Source: Syntrophomonadaceae bacterium (lineage in GTDB: Bacteria; Bacillota; Dethiobacteria; DTU022). From it: 10,240 bases of DNA. The position numbers and the translations under genes were made by a program. Numbering within the stretch: the first letter of the stretch is position 1; every line of letters starts with the position of its first letter. Positions 1 to 5,717 of the stretch are shown here, piece after piece. The notes below the pieces were generated by a model. It had not been told where the DNA came from. It searched no databases and was given only the letters and a program-made list of their open reading frames with translations. The DNA lies in NCBI GenBank assembly GCA_003553895.1, contig PWFM01000117.1, positions 1 through 10,240 of the forward strand, given 5' to 3'.

Positions 1-516
1 CATTATATTTTCTGGTTCGTCTGGAATGATTTCAAAACACCGGGTCCCGATTTTTCGGGGATCAAATGGCACCGGCACGGCCATGAACCAGATTACCTGT
101 ATGGCACCAGGGAATGTGAAGAGATCATCGAACATATATGTGAGCGCCGGATGCCAGTGATCCTGGAAGAAGAATTTTCCCGCACCTTGATGATGGTCGA
201 GAAATTTGACGGGAGGACAGTGACTATTATTCCTCACTTCGGGGGCTTGAACGGCGGTTACGGCAGGCTAAAAGAAACGGGTTTGTTTGATGACCCCACT
301 GTATATGTGGACACCGCCCTGGCCGCTCCAGGTCAAATAGAAGACTTTGCCTCCACTTACGGTGTGGATAGAATTCTTTTCGGCAGTGATTTTCCCTTTG
401 GCGATCCGGTGGATGAGTGTTTGAAAGTGAAAAATATTTTTACGGGAGAAGAGCGGCGAAAAGTGCTGGGTGAAAACCTGGTTAACCTGTTGGAAAGTTC
501 CCGGACCGGTGATTGA
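1..516 (+). CDS. Amidohydrolase-family metal-dependent hydrolase, 3' part only
   Basis: The reading frame is open from the first base of the window, so the true start lies upstream; 171 residues and the TGA stop are present. The fragment looks like the C-terminal half of a TIM-barrel hydrolase of the Amidohydro_2 type: a PHFGG motif near fragment residues 78-82 and an LFGSDFPFG motif near 126-134, whose Asp is normally the catalytic, metal-associated aspartate at the end of a late beta strand. A C-terminal helical segment (EERRKVLGENLVNLL) is typical of this family, where the conserved Asn is followed by the last helix. The N-terminal HxH metal motif would be outside the window, so the substrate cannot be inferred. 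The downstream 163 nt before the tRNA hold a T-rich run straight after the stop but no clear hairpin. The family call is fairly sure, the function unknown. Confidence 0.8.
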   Translation, partial: HYIFWFVWNDFKTPGPDFSGIKWHRHGHEPDYLYGTRECEEIIEHICERRMPVILEEEFSRTLMMVEKFDGRTVTIIPHFGGLNGGYGRLKETGLFDDPTVYVDTALAAPGQIEDFASTYGVDRILFGSDFPFGDPVDECLKVKNIFTGEERRKVLGENLVNLLESSRTGD

Positions 517-611
517 TTTTTTTTAGAAAACCTGGTGGCCTTTAGACGCTTTAACGCTAATAGATCACATCCAGAAGCTGCTGTGCTATAATATATTCCT
601 GTTTCATCCAG

Positions 612-640
612 TTGAAAATGCGATTTTGAAACTGTATAAT
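612..640 (+). promoter_or_regulatory. Sigma-A promoter of tRNA-Ser / SRP RNA
   Basis: TTGAAA (612-617) and TATAAT (635-640) are separated by exactly 17 nt, a near-consensus vegetative promoter. Transcription would start around 647, about 33 nt before the tRNA 5' end. A second TATAAT lies at 587-592 with an extended TG element and a poorer ATCACA -35 at 564-569; it may be an additional start. Confidence 0.8.
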
Positions 641-679
641 ACAAATTGAAGCTCCTAAAAAGAATAGTCAGTTTTACGC

Positions 680-775
680 GGAGAGGTGGCTGAGCTGGTC
701 GAAGGCGCTCGCCTGGAAAGCGAGTAGATGGGGCAAAACCCTGTCTCGAGGGTTCGAATCCCTCCCTCTCCGCCA
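680..775 (+). tRNA. tRNA-Ser(GGA)
   Basis: The cloverleaf folds completely. The acceptor stem GGAGAGG (680-686) pairs with CCTCTCC (765-771), followed by discriminator G772 and an encoded CCA (773-775). The anticodon stem CTCGC (708-712)/GCGAG (720-724) encloses the loop CTGGAAA with anticodon GGA at 715-717, reading UCC and UCU serine codons. The T stem GAGGG (748-752)/CCCTC (760-764) carries the loop TTCGAAT. A long variable arm (about 725-747, with a GGG/CCC stem) marks it as a class II tRNA, as expected for serine. A T6 tract follows the CCA, but only 13 nt separate this gene from the SRP RNA and no promoter fits there, so the two RNAs are probably co-transcribed and processed. Confidence 0.97.
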
Positions 776-788
776 TATTTTTTAGTTT

Positions 789-1057
789 GGCCGTGCTAGA
801 CGGGGAGGTAGCGGTGCCCTGTACCCGCAATCCGCTATAGCGGGGTTTAATTCCTGCCCGCGGCCGTTCAGCTTTGGGGTCTGCTCCGTGCAAGTGGTGT
901 GGAAGGCCTGGTCCCGTGCGGCGCAAACTCACGAACCCCGTCAGGTCCGGAAGGAAGCAGCGGTAAGTGAGACTTTGCGGGTGCCACGGGAGCGCCGGGC
1001 CGGAGCTAACTGCCCGGGAAGCGCCTGGAGGTGGCGGTCAACGGCAGGTGCACGGCC
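789..1057 (+). ncRNA. ffs: Signal recognition particle RNA, large type (6S-like, with Alu domain)
   Basis: The RNA scaffold of the signal recognition particle, which with Ffh targets nascent membrane and secreted proteins. The universally conserved helix 8 is clear: GTCAGGTCC, a GGAA tetraloop at 949-952, then GGAAGCAGC just after it; this is the Ffh-binding site. The terminal helix is set by GGCCGTGC (789-796) pairing with GCACGGCC (1050-1057), giving about 269 nt, the length of Bacillus and Clostridia SRP RNAs (scr) rather than the 114-nt E. coli form. The 5' section (about 790-880) holds the Alu-domain hairpins with the GGGGAGGTAGCGG segment characteristic of Gram-positive SRP RNAs. No intrinsic terminator follows the 3' end. 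The ends are inferred from pairing and could be off by a few nucleotides. An ATG reading frame crosses the RNA but is not a gene. Confidence 0.95.
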
Positions 1058-1067
1058 TATAATTATC

Positions 1068-1244
1068 ATGAAGCAAAAAGGTAAATTCGCCCTATCTTTG
1101 ATACCCGGCAAACCGGGTGTATTTGAGTTAAATCGCGATCAGCATGCTTGTCTATCTGCTTATGATATCGATTATATAATTCTTAACGAAGAGATAATCA
1201 ACCAGGCCGCCGAACTTCTGAAACATTTTTATTTGATCAAGTGA
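1068..1244 (+). CDS. Possible small hypothetical protein between SRP RNA and dnaX
   Basis: A 58-codon frame runs from ATG 1068 to TGA 1244, ending 20 nt before dnaX. The product would be MKQKGKFALSLIPGKPG..., mixed hydrophobic and charged, with no transmembrane segment, no cysteine pairs and no family that I recognise. Against it: there is no Shine-Dalgarno sequence before the ATG (the upstream bases are the SRP RNA 3' end and a TATAAT-like string), and the frame also stays open backwards through the non-coding SRP RNA, so openness is weak evidence. For it: residue composition is protein-like and the position inside the dnaX leader is consistent with co-transcription. A hairpin at 1101-1120 falls within it. 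It may simply be leader sequence of dnaX. Confidence 0.25.
   Translation: MKQKGKFALSLIPGKPGVFELNRDQHACLSAYDIDYIILNEEIINQAAELLKHFYLIK
1101..1120 (+). other. Hairpin in the dnaX leader
   Basis: ACCCGG (1103-1108) and CCGGGT (1113-1118) form a perfect 6-bp stem around a CAAA loop, extendable by a T-G and an A-T pair. Only three Ts follow, so it is a poor intrinsic terminator; it could be a pause or stability element between the SRP RNA and dnaX, or chance. Confidence 0.35.
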
Positions 1245-1264
1245 TTTTTAAGGAGTCTTAAAAC

Positions 1265-3136
1265 GTGGCTTATTTGAGTCTTTATAGGCGCCATAGACCG
1301 CTTACTTTTACCGATATGTCCGGGCAGGATCATATAACGCGGACTTTGAGCAATGCCCTGAGCAGCGGCCGTCTCGCCCATGCTTATTTGTTCTGCGGTC
1401 CCCGCGGGACTGGTAAAACAACGGTGGCTAAAATCCTGGCCAGGGCCGTTAACTGTGAACAGTACCCGGTGTCTGAGCCTTGCGGTACCTGCGTGCCCTG
1501 CAGAAACATTGCCGCCGGAGTTTCTATGGATGTTATTGAAATGGATGCCGCTTCAAACCGTGGTATAGACGAAATTCGGGAACTTAGAGAAAGGACTCGT
1601 TACGCAAGCGGAGAGAACCGGTTTAAGGTCTATATCATCGATGAAGCCCATATGCTTACTGCGGAAGCCTGCAACGCTTTTCTGAAAACCCTTGAAGAAC
1701 CACCGCCGAATGTTATTTTTATCCTGGCGACCACCGATCCATCCCGACTTCCTTCGACCATTGTTTCAAGGTGCCAGCGTTTTGATTTTCACCTCCTGAC
1801 TGTAGATCAGATCAGGGATCGGATTGAGCATATCCTGGAACAGGAAAACCGCCAGTCAGACCTGGAAGCGGTGAATTTGATGGCCCGCCTGGCTGACGGA
1901 TCCCTGCGCGATGCCCTGGGTATTCTGGAGCAGTGTTCCGCATACAGCGAGGAAAAAATTTCTGCCGAACATGTCCGTATTGTCACTGGGGCGACAAGAA
2001 CTGAAACTATTGAAGCCCTGATCAGGGCCGCCGTGGAAAACGATCCTGATGAGGGCCTTAATATCATAGAACAGGTTGTCTACAGCGGCCGAGATCTGCA
2101 GCTGTTGCTGCGCGACTTAACTTTTGTTTTCGGCAGGTTGCTCTTACAAGGAGAAGGCGAAGCCGGTTTTAATGCGGGAAAAAGTCAGGGTTTTGAAAGT
2201 GTTCTCCAAAACTACCGCGGCAAAATAAAGCGGGAGTTAATCCTGGAAGCGGTAGAGCTGTTACACGAAACCGGCAATGAACTGCGGCATGCCCGCTTTC
2301 CTCAGTTCATCCTCGAAGTCTCGTTTATCCGATTGCTCAGGCTCCTGCACGGCCAACACCTGGAGGTACCTGCTGATGTTACTGAAGAAGCGGTCGTAGA
2401 TCGGCAAGAAGAGCTTGCCCCAAAAAAATGGCCTCAAGAAGCAGTTGTTGCTCCTGCCGCTAAAGATAAAAGTCAAGGTGCAAAAAAGCCGGTTGAAGAT
2501 ACTTATGACACTGCTCCTACGCAGGAGGACGGGGTTGTTTCTACTGGCTCTTCATCAGGCACATCCCAATTGCCGGGTGAAGATGAAAACGGGGACCTTT
2601 CACCGGAAAGTGACCTTTTTGCCAGGCTGAAGGAGGATTGGCCTCGCATAATCCAGGAGGTTAAAAAAAAGCAGAAGAGCACAGCTGCCTGGCTTGAACC
2701 GGCCAGGTTGGAAGATTTACGGGGGCGTCTGGTTTGTATCAGTTATCCTCCCGAATATAACATTCACCAGCTGCGGATTATGGAGAGTAGCCATCGAAAG
2801 CTGGTGGAGGAGGTTTTGTCGGCTTTTTGCCATTTGCCGGTTAATCTTAAAGCTGAGTTTGAACAGGAGCAAGGTAAGGCCGAAACCACAGGATGGAGCA
2901 ATGAAGGTAGTTTAACCGGCAAAATAAGTGAAAGCGATAGAGTAAAAGAATCTTCTCCTGAAGAAGGTTCCCCGGGCAAACGGTCCGATCTGGCAGATGA
3001 GACATCAGATTCACCCGGACCGGAGGCAGATAAAAAGAGCGGGGGCGGTTCTACAGGGGAGAGTAGCAAGAAAACAGCGCCGAGCGCTGAAGAAGCAATG
3101 CAGTTGTTCGGCGGCAAGTTAATTGATCCTGAATAA
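1265..3136 (+). CDS. dnaX: DNA polymerase III subunit tau/gamma
   Basis: The ATPase subunit of the clamp loader, which opens and loads the beta clamp and tethers the replicative polymerase. The start is GTG 1265 with AAGGAG at 1250-1255. The 623-residue product has the AAA+ domain first: Walker A GPRGTGKT (45-52), a zinc module of Cys64, Cys73, Cys76 and Cys79, Walker B VYIIDEAH (122-129), sensor 1 ATTD (155-158) and the SRC arginine-finger motif (168-170). Domain III ends near residue 360. A low-complexity linker (about 375-445) precedes a tau-type C-terminal domain (about 446-545), then an acidic, Ser/Gly/Glu-rich tail ending in a LFGG-containing segment often seen in Clostridia DnaX. Two A-rich slippery sites fall after domain III (see separate entries). 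It heads the dnaX-ebfC-recR cluster, the same order as in B. subtilis. Confidence 0.97.
   Translation: MAYLSLYRRHRPLTFTDMSGQDHITRTLSNALSSGRLAHAYLFCGPRGTGKTTVAKILARAVNCEQYPVSEPCGTCVPCRNIAAGVSMDVIEMDAASNRGIDEIRELRERTRYASGENRFKVYIIDEAHMLTAEACNAFLKTLEEPPPNVIFILATTDPSRLPSTIVSRCQRFDFHLLTVDQIRDRIEHILEQENRQSDLEAVNLMARLADGSLRDALGILEQCSAYSEEKISAEHVRIVTGATRTETIEALIRAAVENDPDEGLNIIEQVVYSGRDLQLLLRDLTFVFGRLLLQGEGEAGFNAGKSQGFESVLQNYRGKIKRELILEAVELLHETGNELRHARFPQFILEVSFIRLLRLLHGQHLEVPADVTEEAVVDRQEELAPKKWPQEAVVAPAAKDKSQGAKKPVEDTYDTAPTQEDGVVSTGSSSGTSQLPGEDENGDLSPESDLFARLKEDWPRIIQEVKKKQKSTAAWLEPARLEDLRGRLVCISYPPEYNIHQLRIMESSHRKLVEEVLSAFCHLPVNLKAEFEQEQGKAETTGWSNEGSLTGKISESDRVKESSPEEGSPGKRSDLADETSDSPGPEADKKSGGGSTGESSKKTAPSAEEAMQLFGGKLIDPE
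2422..2455 (+). other. Candidate -1 frameshift site with downstream hairpin in dnaX
   Basis: Seven As (2422-2428) are phased as A AAA AAA relative to the dnaX frame, a classic slippery heptamer, at codons 387-388. Eight nucleotides downstream a hairpin can form: 2437-2443 with 2449-2455, seven pairs with one A-C mismatch around a 5-nt loop. Slipping by -1 reaches a TAA at 2461-2463 and gives a 399-residue product ending just after domain III, like the E. coli gamma subunit. The sequence pattern is observed; its use is inferred. Confidence 0.5.
2655..2671 (+). other. Second candidate slippage site in dnaX (A8 with upstream SD-like motif)
   Basis: A run of eight As (2663-2670) followed by G contains A AAA AAG in the dnaX frame (2665-2671), the same heptamer as E. 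coli dnaX. A perfect AGGAGG (2655-2660) sits 4 nt upstream of the heptamer, closer than the roughly 10 nt seen in E. coli. A -1 shift would meet TGA at 2695-2697 and give about 477 residues, cutting within the tau C-terminal domain. The long A run could also support transcriptional slippage, as in Thermus dnaX. Less well placed than the 2422 site. Confidence 0.35.
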
Positions 3137-3156
3137 TATGAACAGGAGGGTTATCG

Positions 3157-3477
3157 ATGCCTAATGGCGGAATGTCGAAAATGATGAAGCAGCTGCAGAA
3201 GGCTCAGGCTGAAATGAGCCGAATGCAGGAAGAACTGGCTTCAAAAACCGTTGAAAGCTCAAGCGGTGGGGGTGCGGTCCGTGTAGTAGCCGACGGCCAG
3301 AAAAACCTGGTTTCCCTGCAAATTGACCCCGAAGCCCTGGGTGAAGACAACAAAGAAATGCTTGAAGATATGATCATTGCGGCTGTTAACGAGGCTTTTC
3401 AGAGGGTTGATGAAATGATCGCTTCTGAAATGCAAAAAATTACCGGCGGGATGAACCTGCCCCCGGGTATGTTTTAA
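3157..3477 (+). CDS. ebfC: YbaB/EbfC family nucleoid-associated protein
   Basis: A small DNA-binding protein that forms dimers and coats the nucleoid. The 106-residue length and layout match the family: an N-terminal Met-rich helix (MSKMMKQLQKAQAEMSRMQ, about 6-24) continuing as a coiled coil, a Gly/Ser-rich turn (SSSGGGAVRV) leading to a beta strand with the VxxxG segment, a central QIDPEAL motif, a second long helix and the terminal GGMNLPPGMF, which is the typical family ending. The start ATG 3157 has AGGAGGG at 3144-3150. It lies 20 nt after dnaX and 27 nt before recR, the conserved trio also found in B. subtilis (dnaX-yaaK-recR) and E. coli. Translation is probably from the dnaX transcript; no separate promoter is visible. 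Confidence 0.95.
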   Translation: MPNGGMSKMMKQLQKAQAEMSRMQEELASKTVESSSGGGAVRVVADGQKNLVSLQIDPEALGEDNKEMLEDMIIAAVNEAFQRVDEMIASEMQKITGGMNLPPGMF

Positions 3478-3504
3478 TACTGAGGAGGCTCTTCATAAAC
3501 TCTG

Positions 3505-4101
3505 ATGGTTTATCCCGGCGCTTTGAAAAAATTAGTGGAAGTCCTGTGTCGTTTTCCGGGTATTGGTCCCAAAACGGCCCAGAGACTGGCTTTTTTTTTG
3601 CTGGGGCGATCGAGGGAGGAAGTCGTAGCCATAGCCAGGGCCATGGTTGAAGCCAAGGACAGGTTGACTTTTTGCGGGGAATGCGGGAGCCTGGCCGAAG
3701 CCGATCAATGCGCTTACTGCAATGATTCCAAAAGGGACCGTTCCCTGATTTGCATTGTCCAGGAGCCCCGTGATGTCCTGGTCCTCGAGCAGACCGGAAA
3801 ATACCGGGGCTTATATCATGTTCTGCACGGCGCTTTGTCTCCACTGGACGGTATTGGGCCGGAAGAGTTGAAACTGGACCAGCTGGTCCAACGTTTAGAA
3901 AAACTGGGAGTGCAAGAAGTGATCATCGCCACCAATCCTAATGTGGAAGGCGATGCCACTGCCGGCTACCTGGCACGGTTATTTCACCCGCTCTCTGTCA
4001 GGGTGACCCGGATTGCTTTCGGCCTGCCTGTTGGCGGAGATATTGAGTATGCTGACGAGCTGACCCTGAGCCGGGCCCTCGAAGGCCGCCGGGAAATTTG
4101 A
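3505..4101 (+). CDS. recR: Recombination mediator protein RecR
   Basis: Works with RecO (and RecF) to load RecA on single-stranded DNA during gap repair. The 198-residue product is full length. It shows the helix-hairpin-helix FPGIGPKTAQRLAF (17-30), a zinc finger with Cys57, Cys60, Cys69 and Cys72, the TOPRIM core starting ICIVQEPRDV (82-91), the ATNPNVEGDATA segment (142-153) and the C-terminal GLPVGGDIEYADE (173-185) leading to ALEGRRE. The ATG at 3505 matches the start of known RecR proteins, and a TAA at 3496-3498 stops any longer frame. The nearest SD, AGGAGG at 3483-3488, lies 16 nt before the ATG, unusually far. The stop is 2 nt from the stop of the oppositely oriented DUF3786 gene, with no terminator. 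Confidence 0.97.
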   Translation: MVYPGALKKLVEVLCRFPGIGPKTAQRLAFFLLGRSREEVVAIARAMVEAKDRLTFCGECGSLAEADQCAYCNDSKRDRSLICIVQEPRDVLVLEQTGKYRGLYHVLHGALSPLDGIGPEELKLDQLVQRLEKLGVQEVIIATNPNVEGDATAGYLARLFHPLSVRVTRIAFGLPVGGDIEYADELTLSRALEGRREI

Positions 4102-4103
4102 AA

Positions 4104-4724
4104 CTAATCGGTTTGTTTCTTCATCATTCCGTTTACGATGGTCGGCAAATGGGCGTAATCTTCGGTGGGCAGGTATGAAGGCGCTGCTTCGTCAAAGAGG
4201 ATGTTTGCCGACGAAGAAACTTCTTCATCACCGGGCCATAACACGAAGCAGATCGGGACCCTGGGCAGAACAGGGATGACCATGCTGATGCCGCTCATTG
4301 ATACCTCATAACCTCCAATGGTTGCCGCTGCTCTGCGGAACTGTTCGGGCTGGTCTGCAAATGTTTTTAAAAAAGGGTTAACAGCTCTTTTTTTAAATGG
4401 GTCGATATAGATGTCTCCACCGGGCAGGTGGCGATAGGCAATCCACCGCCCGGTGAGCGGTGTGCCGTCGGCTGTAACCAGGTAATGGAGTATAATGATG
4501 GCCAGGTACTGGGAGGCGGTATCGCCTTTCTTATCAGTGACCCGCCCGGAAGGGTGTTCGATTCGGTATTCCTGGTCAACAAAGGGCAAAATAATCAGGC
4601 GCTTGCCGCTGTCAAAATCGGCCCCTGCCCGCTCTGCGGTCAGGGCGGGGTCAAGCCCGGATAAGCTTTTAACGGCTTCTTCCTGGGTGACGTCCAGGTT
4701 CATGAAACTGCGCTTTTTGGTCAT
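4104..4724 (-). CDS. DUF3786 domain-containing protein
   Basis: A 206-residue protein of unknown function that I assign to the DUF3786 family from its C-terminal pattern: a VLWPGDEE segment (161-168), then SANILFD (172-178) and YLPTED (184-189). It has an N-terminal region with LSGLDPALTAERAGADFD (21-38), a central strand-helix section and a RHLPGGDIYIDPF segment (98-110). There is no signal peptide, no clear membrane span and no cysteine cluster, so it should be cytoplasmic. The family occurs, as I recall it, mainly in anaerobic bacteria and some archaea. The ATG overlaps the stop of the upstream hydrolase gene (ATGA, 4724-4721), with a GAGGAGGA SD inside the end of that gene, which implies translational coupling. 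It converges with recR. A biochemical role cannot be given. Confidence 0.8.
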   Translation of the reverse strand: MTKKRSFMNLDVTQEEAVKSLSGLDPALTAERAGADFDSGKRLIILPFVDQEYRIEHPSGRVTDKKGDTASQYLAIIILHYLVTADGTPLTGRWIAYRHLPGGDIYIDPFKKRAVNPFLKTFADQPEQFRRAAATIGGYEVSMSGISMVIPVLPRVPICFVLWPGDEEVSSSANILFDEAAPSYLPTEDYAHLPTIVNGMMKKQTD

Positions 4725-5482
4725 AGAAGGTCCTCCTCGATGAATTTGGCGATGGCCCTGTTAACTGCATCTGGTTGTTCCAGCATGGCCATATGGCCGG
4801 CCCCCTCGATTATTTCCAGGCGGCTTTGCGGTATATTTTCCTTTAAAAACTGGCTATATTTTACCGGGGTCAAGCTGTCTTCGCTGCCGCATATGATCAG
4901 TGTAGGGAGACTGATTTGGGAAAGATTTTCTCTAATGTCAAAATTGTCGCAGGCTGTTAAATCGGCCAGGTAAACTTCTGGCGCCGTATTTTTCATTTCC
5001 CGAAGGCCAAGGTTGACGAGCTCTTCGGAGGCACCCGGTGCGTAAAGGTATTCGATCATCGTTTCAGGGACCCGGCCCTGTTTTAGTTCTTCCAGGAAGG
5101 CGGGCAGAACACGCAGGCGGGCCCCGGTTCCGACCAGGATCAAGCCGTGTAGGTCTTCGGGGTGCTCCAGCGCATAGGCCATGGCAATAGCTCCTCCCAG
5201 AGAGTGCCCCGTAAGAATAAAGTTTTTTAGGCCAAAAGATTGAGAAAAAAGCTTTAGCCAGTCGCGGTACATGTATACATCGTCCAGAGGTGTATTATCT
5301 GAGCGACCATGACCGGGCAGATCGAAAGCAAGCGGTTTAACCGGCGGCGGCATGGCTTTTAACTGATAAAGCCAGTGGTGGTGTCCCCCGCCTGATCCGT
5401 GGCAGAAGAGCAGCGGTATCCCTTCTTTGTCCTGATTGCCGGCGAAGTAAACCATATTACCGTCTAATTCCAGGTAGGGCAT
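4721..5482 (-). CDS. Alpha/beta-hydrolase fold protein
   Basis: A 253-residue single-domain hydrolase with the full catalytic set: an oxyanion-region HGSGGG (28-33), nucleophile elbow GHSLGG with Ser94 (92-97), the acid Asp202 in the GSEDSLTP segment (199-206) and the base His230 in GAGHMAML (227-234). The DLPGHGRSD motif (54-62) is typical of the abhydrolase 1 / 3-oxoadipate enol-lactonase-like and esterase group; a short cap domain spans about residues 120-175. The substrate cannot be told from sequence. There is no signal peptide. The ATG at 5482 has GGAGGAGGGA (5491-5500) 8 nt upstream. It is the first gene of a two-gene minus-strand operon with DUF3786 and is divergent from guaB; a weak TATAAC (5564-5559) could serve as its -10 box. 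Confidence 0.9.
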   Translation of the reverse strand: MPYLELDGNMVYFAGNQDKEGIPLLFCHGSGGGHHHWLYQLKAMPPPVKPLAFDLPGHGRSDNTPLDDVYMYRDWLKLFSQSFGLKNFILTGHSLGGAIAMAYALEHPEDLHGLILVGTGARLRVLPAFLEELKQGRVPETMIEYLYAPGASEELVNLGLREMKNTAPEVYLADLTACDNFDIRENLSQISLPTLIICGSEDSLTPVKYSQFLKENIPQSRLEIIEGAGHMAMLEQPDAVNRAIAKFIEEDLL

Positions 5483-5565
5483 AGCATCAATCCCTCCTCC
5501 GGTTGCTTTCCCGGATCACGAGCGAATGGTTTCATATTACTGGTTCGTGGTTGCTGTTGTTATAT

Positions 5566-5596
5566 CCTGCCGCCGGGTGGCAATCAGGCTGTTTTT
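5566..5596 (+). other. Hairpin followed by T5 in the hydrolase-guaB intergenic region
   Basis: TGCCGC (5568-5573) can pair with GTGGCA (5577-5582), including one G-T pair, around a CGG loop; CC (5566-5567) and GG (5587-5588) could add an outer pairing. Five Ts follow at 5592-5596. On the + strand this resembles a modest intrinsic terminator, although no + strand gene lies immediately before it. The 235-nt region otherwise holds only the guaB promoter. Confidence 0.35.
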
Positions 5597-5633
5597 GTCA
5601 CTTTTACTCTTTATAAGTGGTTTTCGCGCGCTG

Positions 5634-5662
5634 TTGACACTACCGGGGGCGTTTGTTATGAT
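5634..5662 (+). promoter_or_regulatory. Sigma-A promoter of guaB
   Basis: A perfect TTGACA (5634-5639), 17-nt spacer and TATGAT (5657-5662) place transcription start near 5669, leaving a 49-nt leader before the TTG start. The leader is AT-rich and too short for a purine riboswitch. Confidence 0.85.
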
Positions 5663-5717
5663 TACTTAAATTACCTGCTAAATTCAATTATAAACAAAAC
5701 AGCGGGAGGAGAAGAAA

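Noticed and set aside
357..932. 191-codon minus-strand frame across the amidohydrolase end, tRNA and SRP RNA
   Set aside because: It covers a tRNA and an SRP RNA on the other strand, which excludes a normal gene; shadow frame.
888..1067. Long reading frame overlapping the SRP RNA
   Set aside because: It runs through a well-conserved structural RNA; no SD and no family similarity. Only its downstream ATG part (1068-1244) is kept, at low confidence.
2764..3117. Minus-strand frame opposite the dnaX tail
   Set aside because: Ser/Pro/Leu-rich composition is the mirror of the low-complexity Glu/Ser/Gly tail of DnaX; no SD.
5521..5550. Inverted CGAA (5523-5526) / TTCG (5544-5547) pair upstream of guaB, reminiscent of PurR boxes
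   Set aside because: The flanks do not match the PurBox consensus well and the 17-nt gap between the cores is shorter than two properly spaced 13-mers would give. Chance is more likely.
5669..5717. Purine riboswitch in the guaB leader
   Set aside because: The leader is only about 49 nt, AT-rich, and lacks the three-way junction and its conserved loops.
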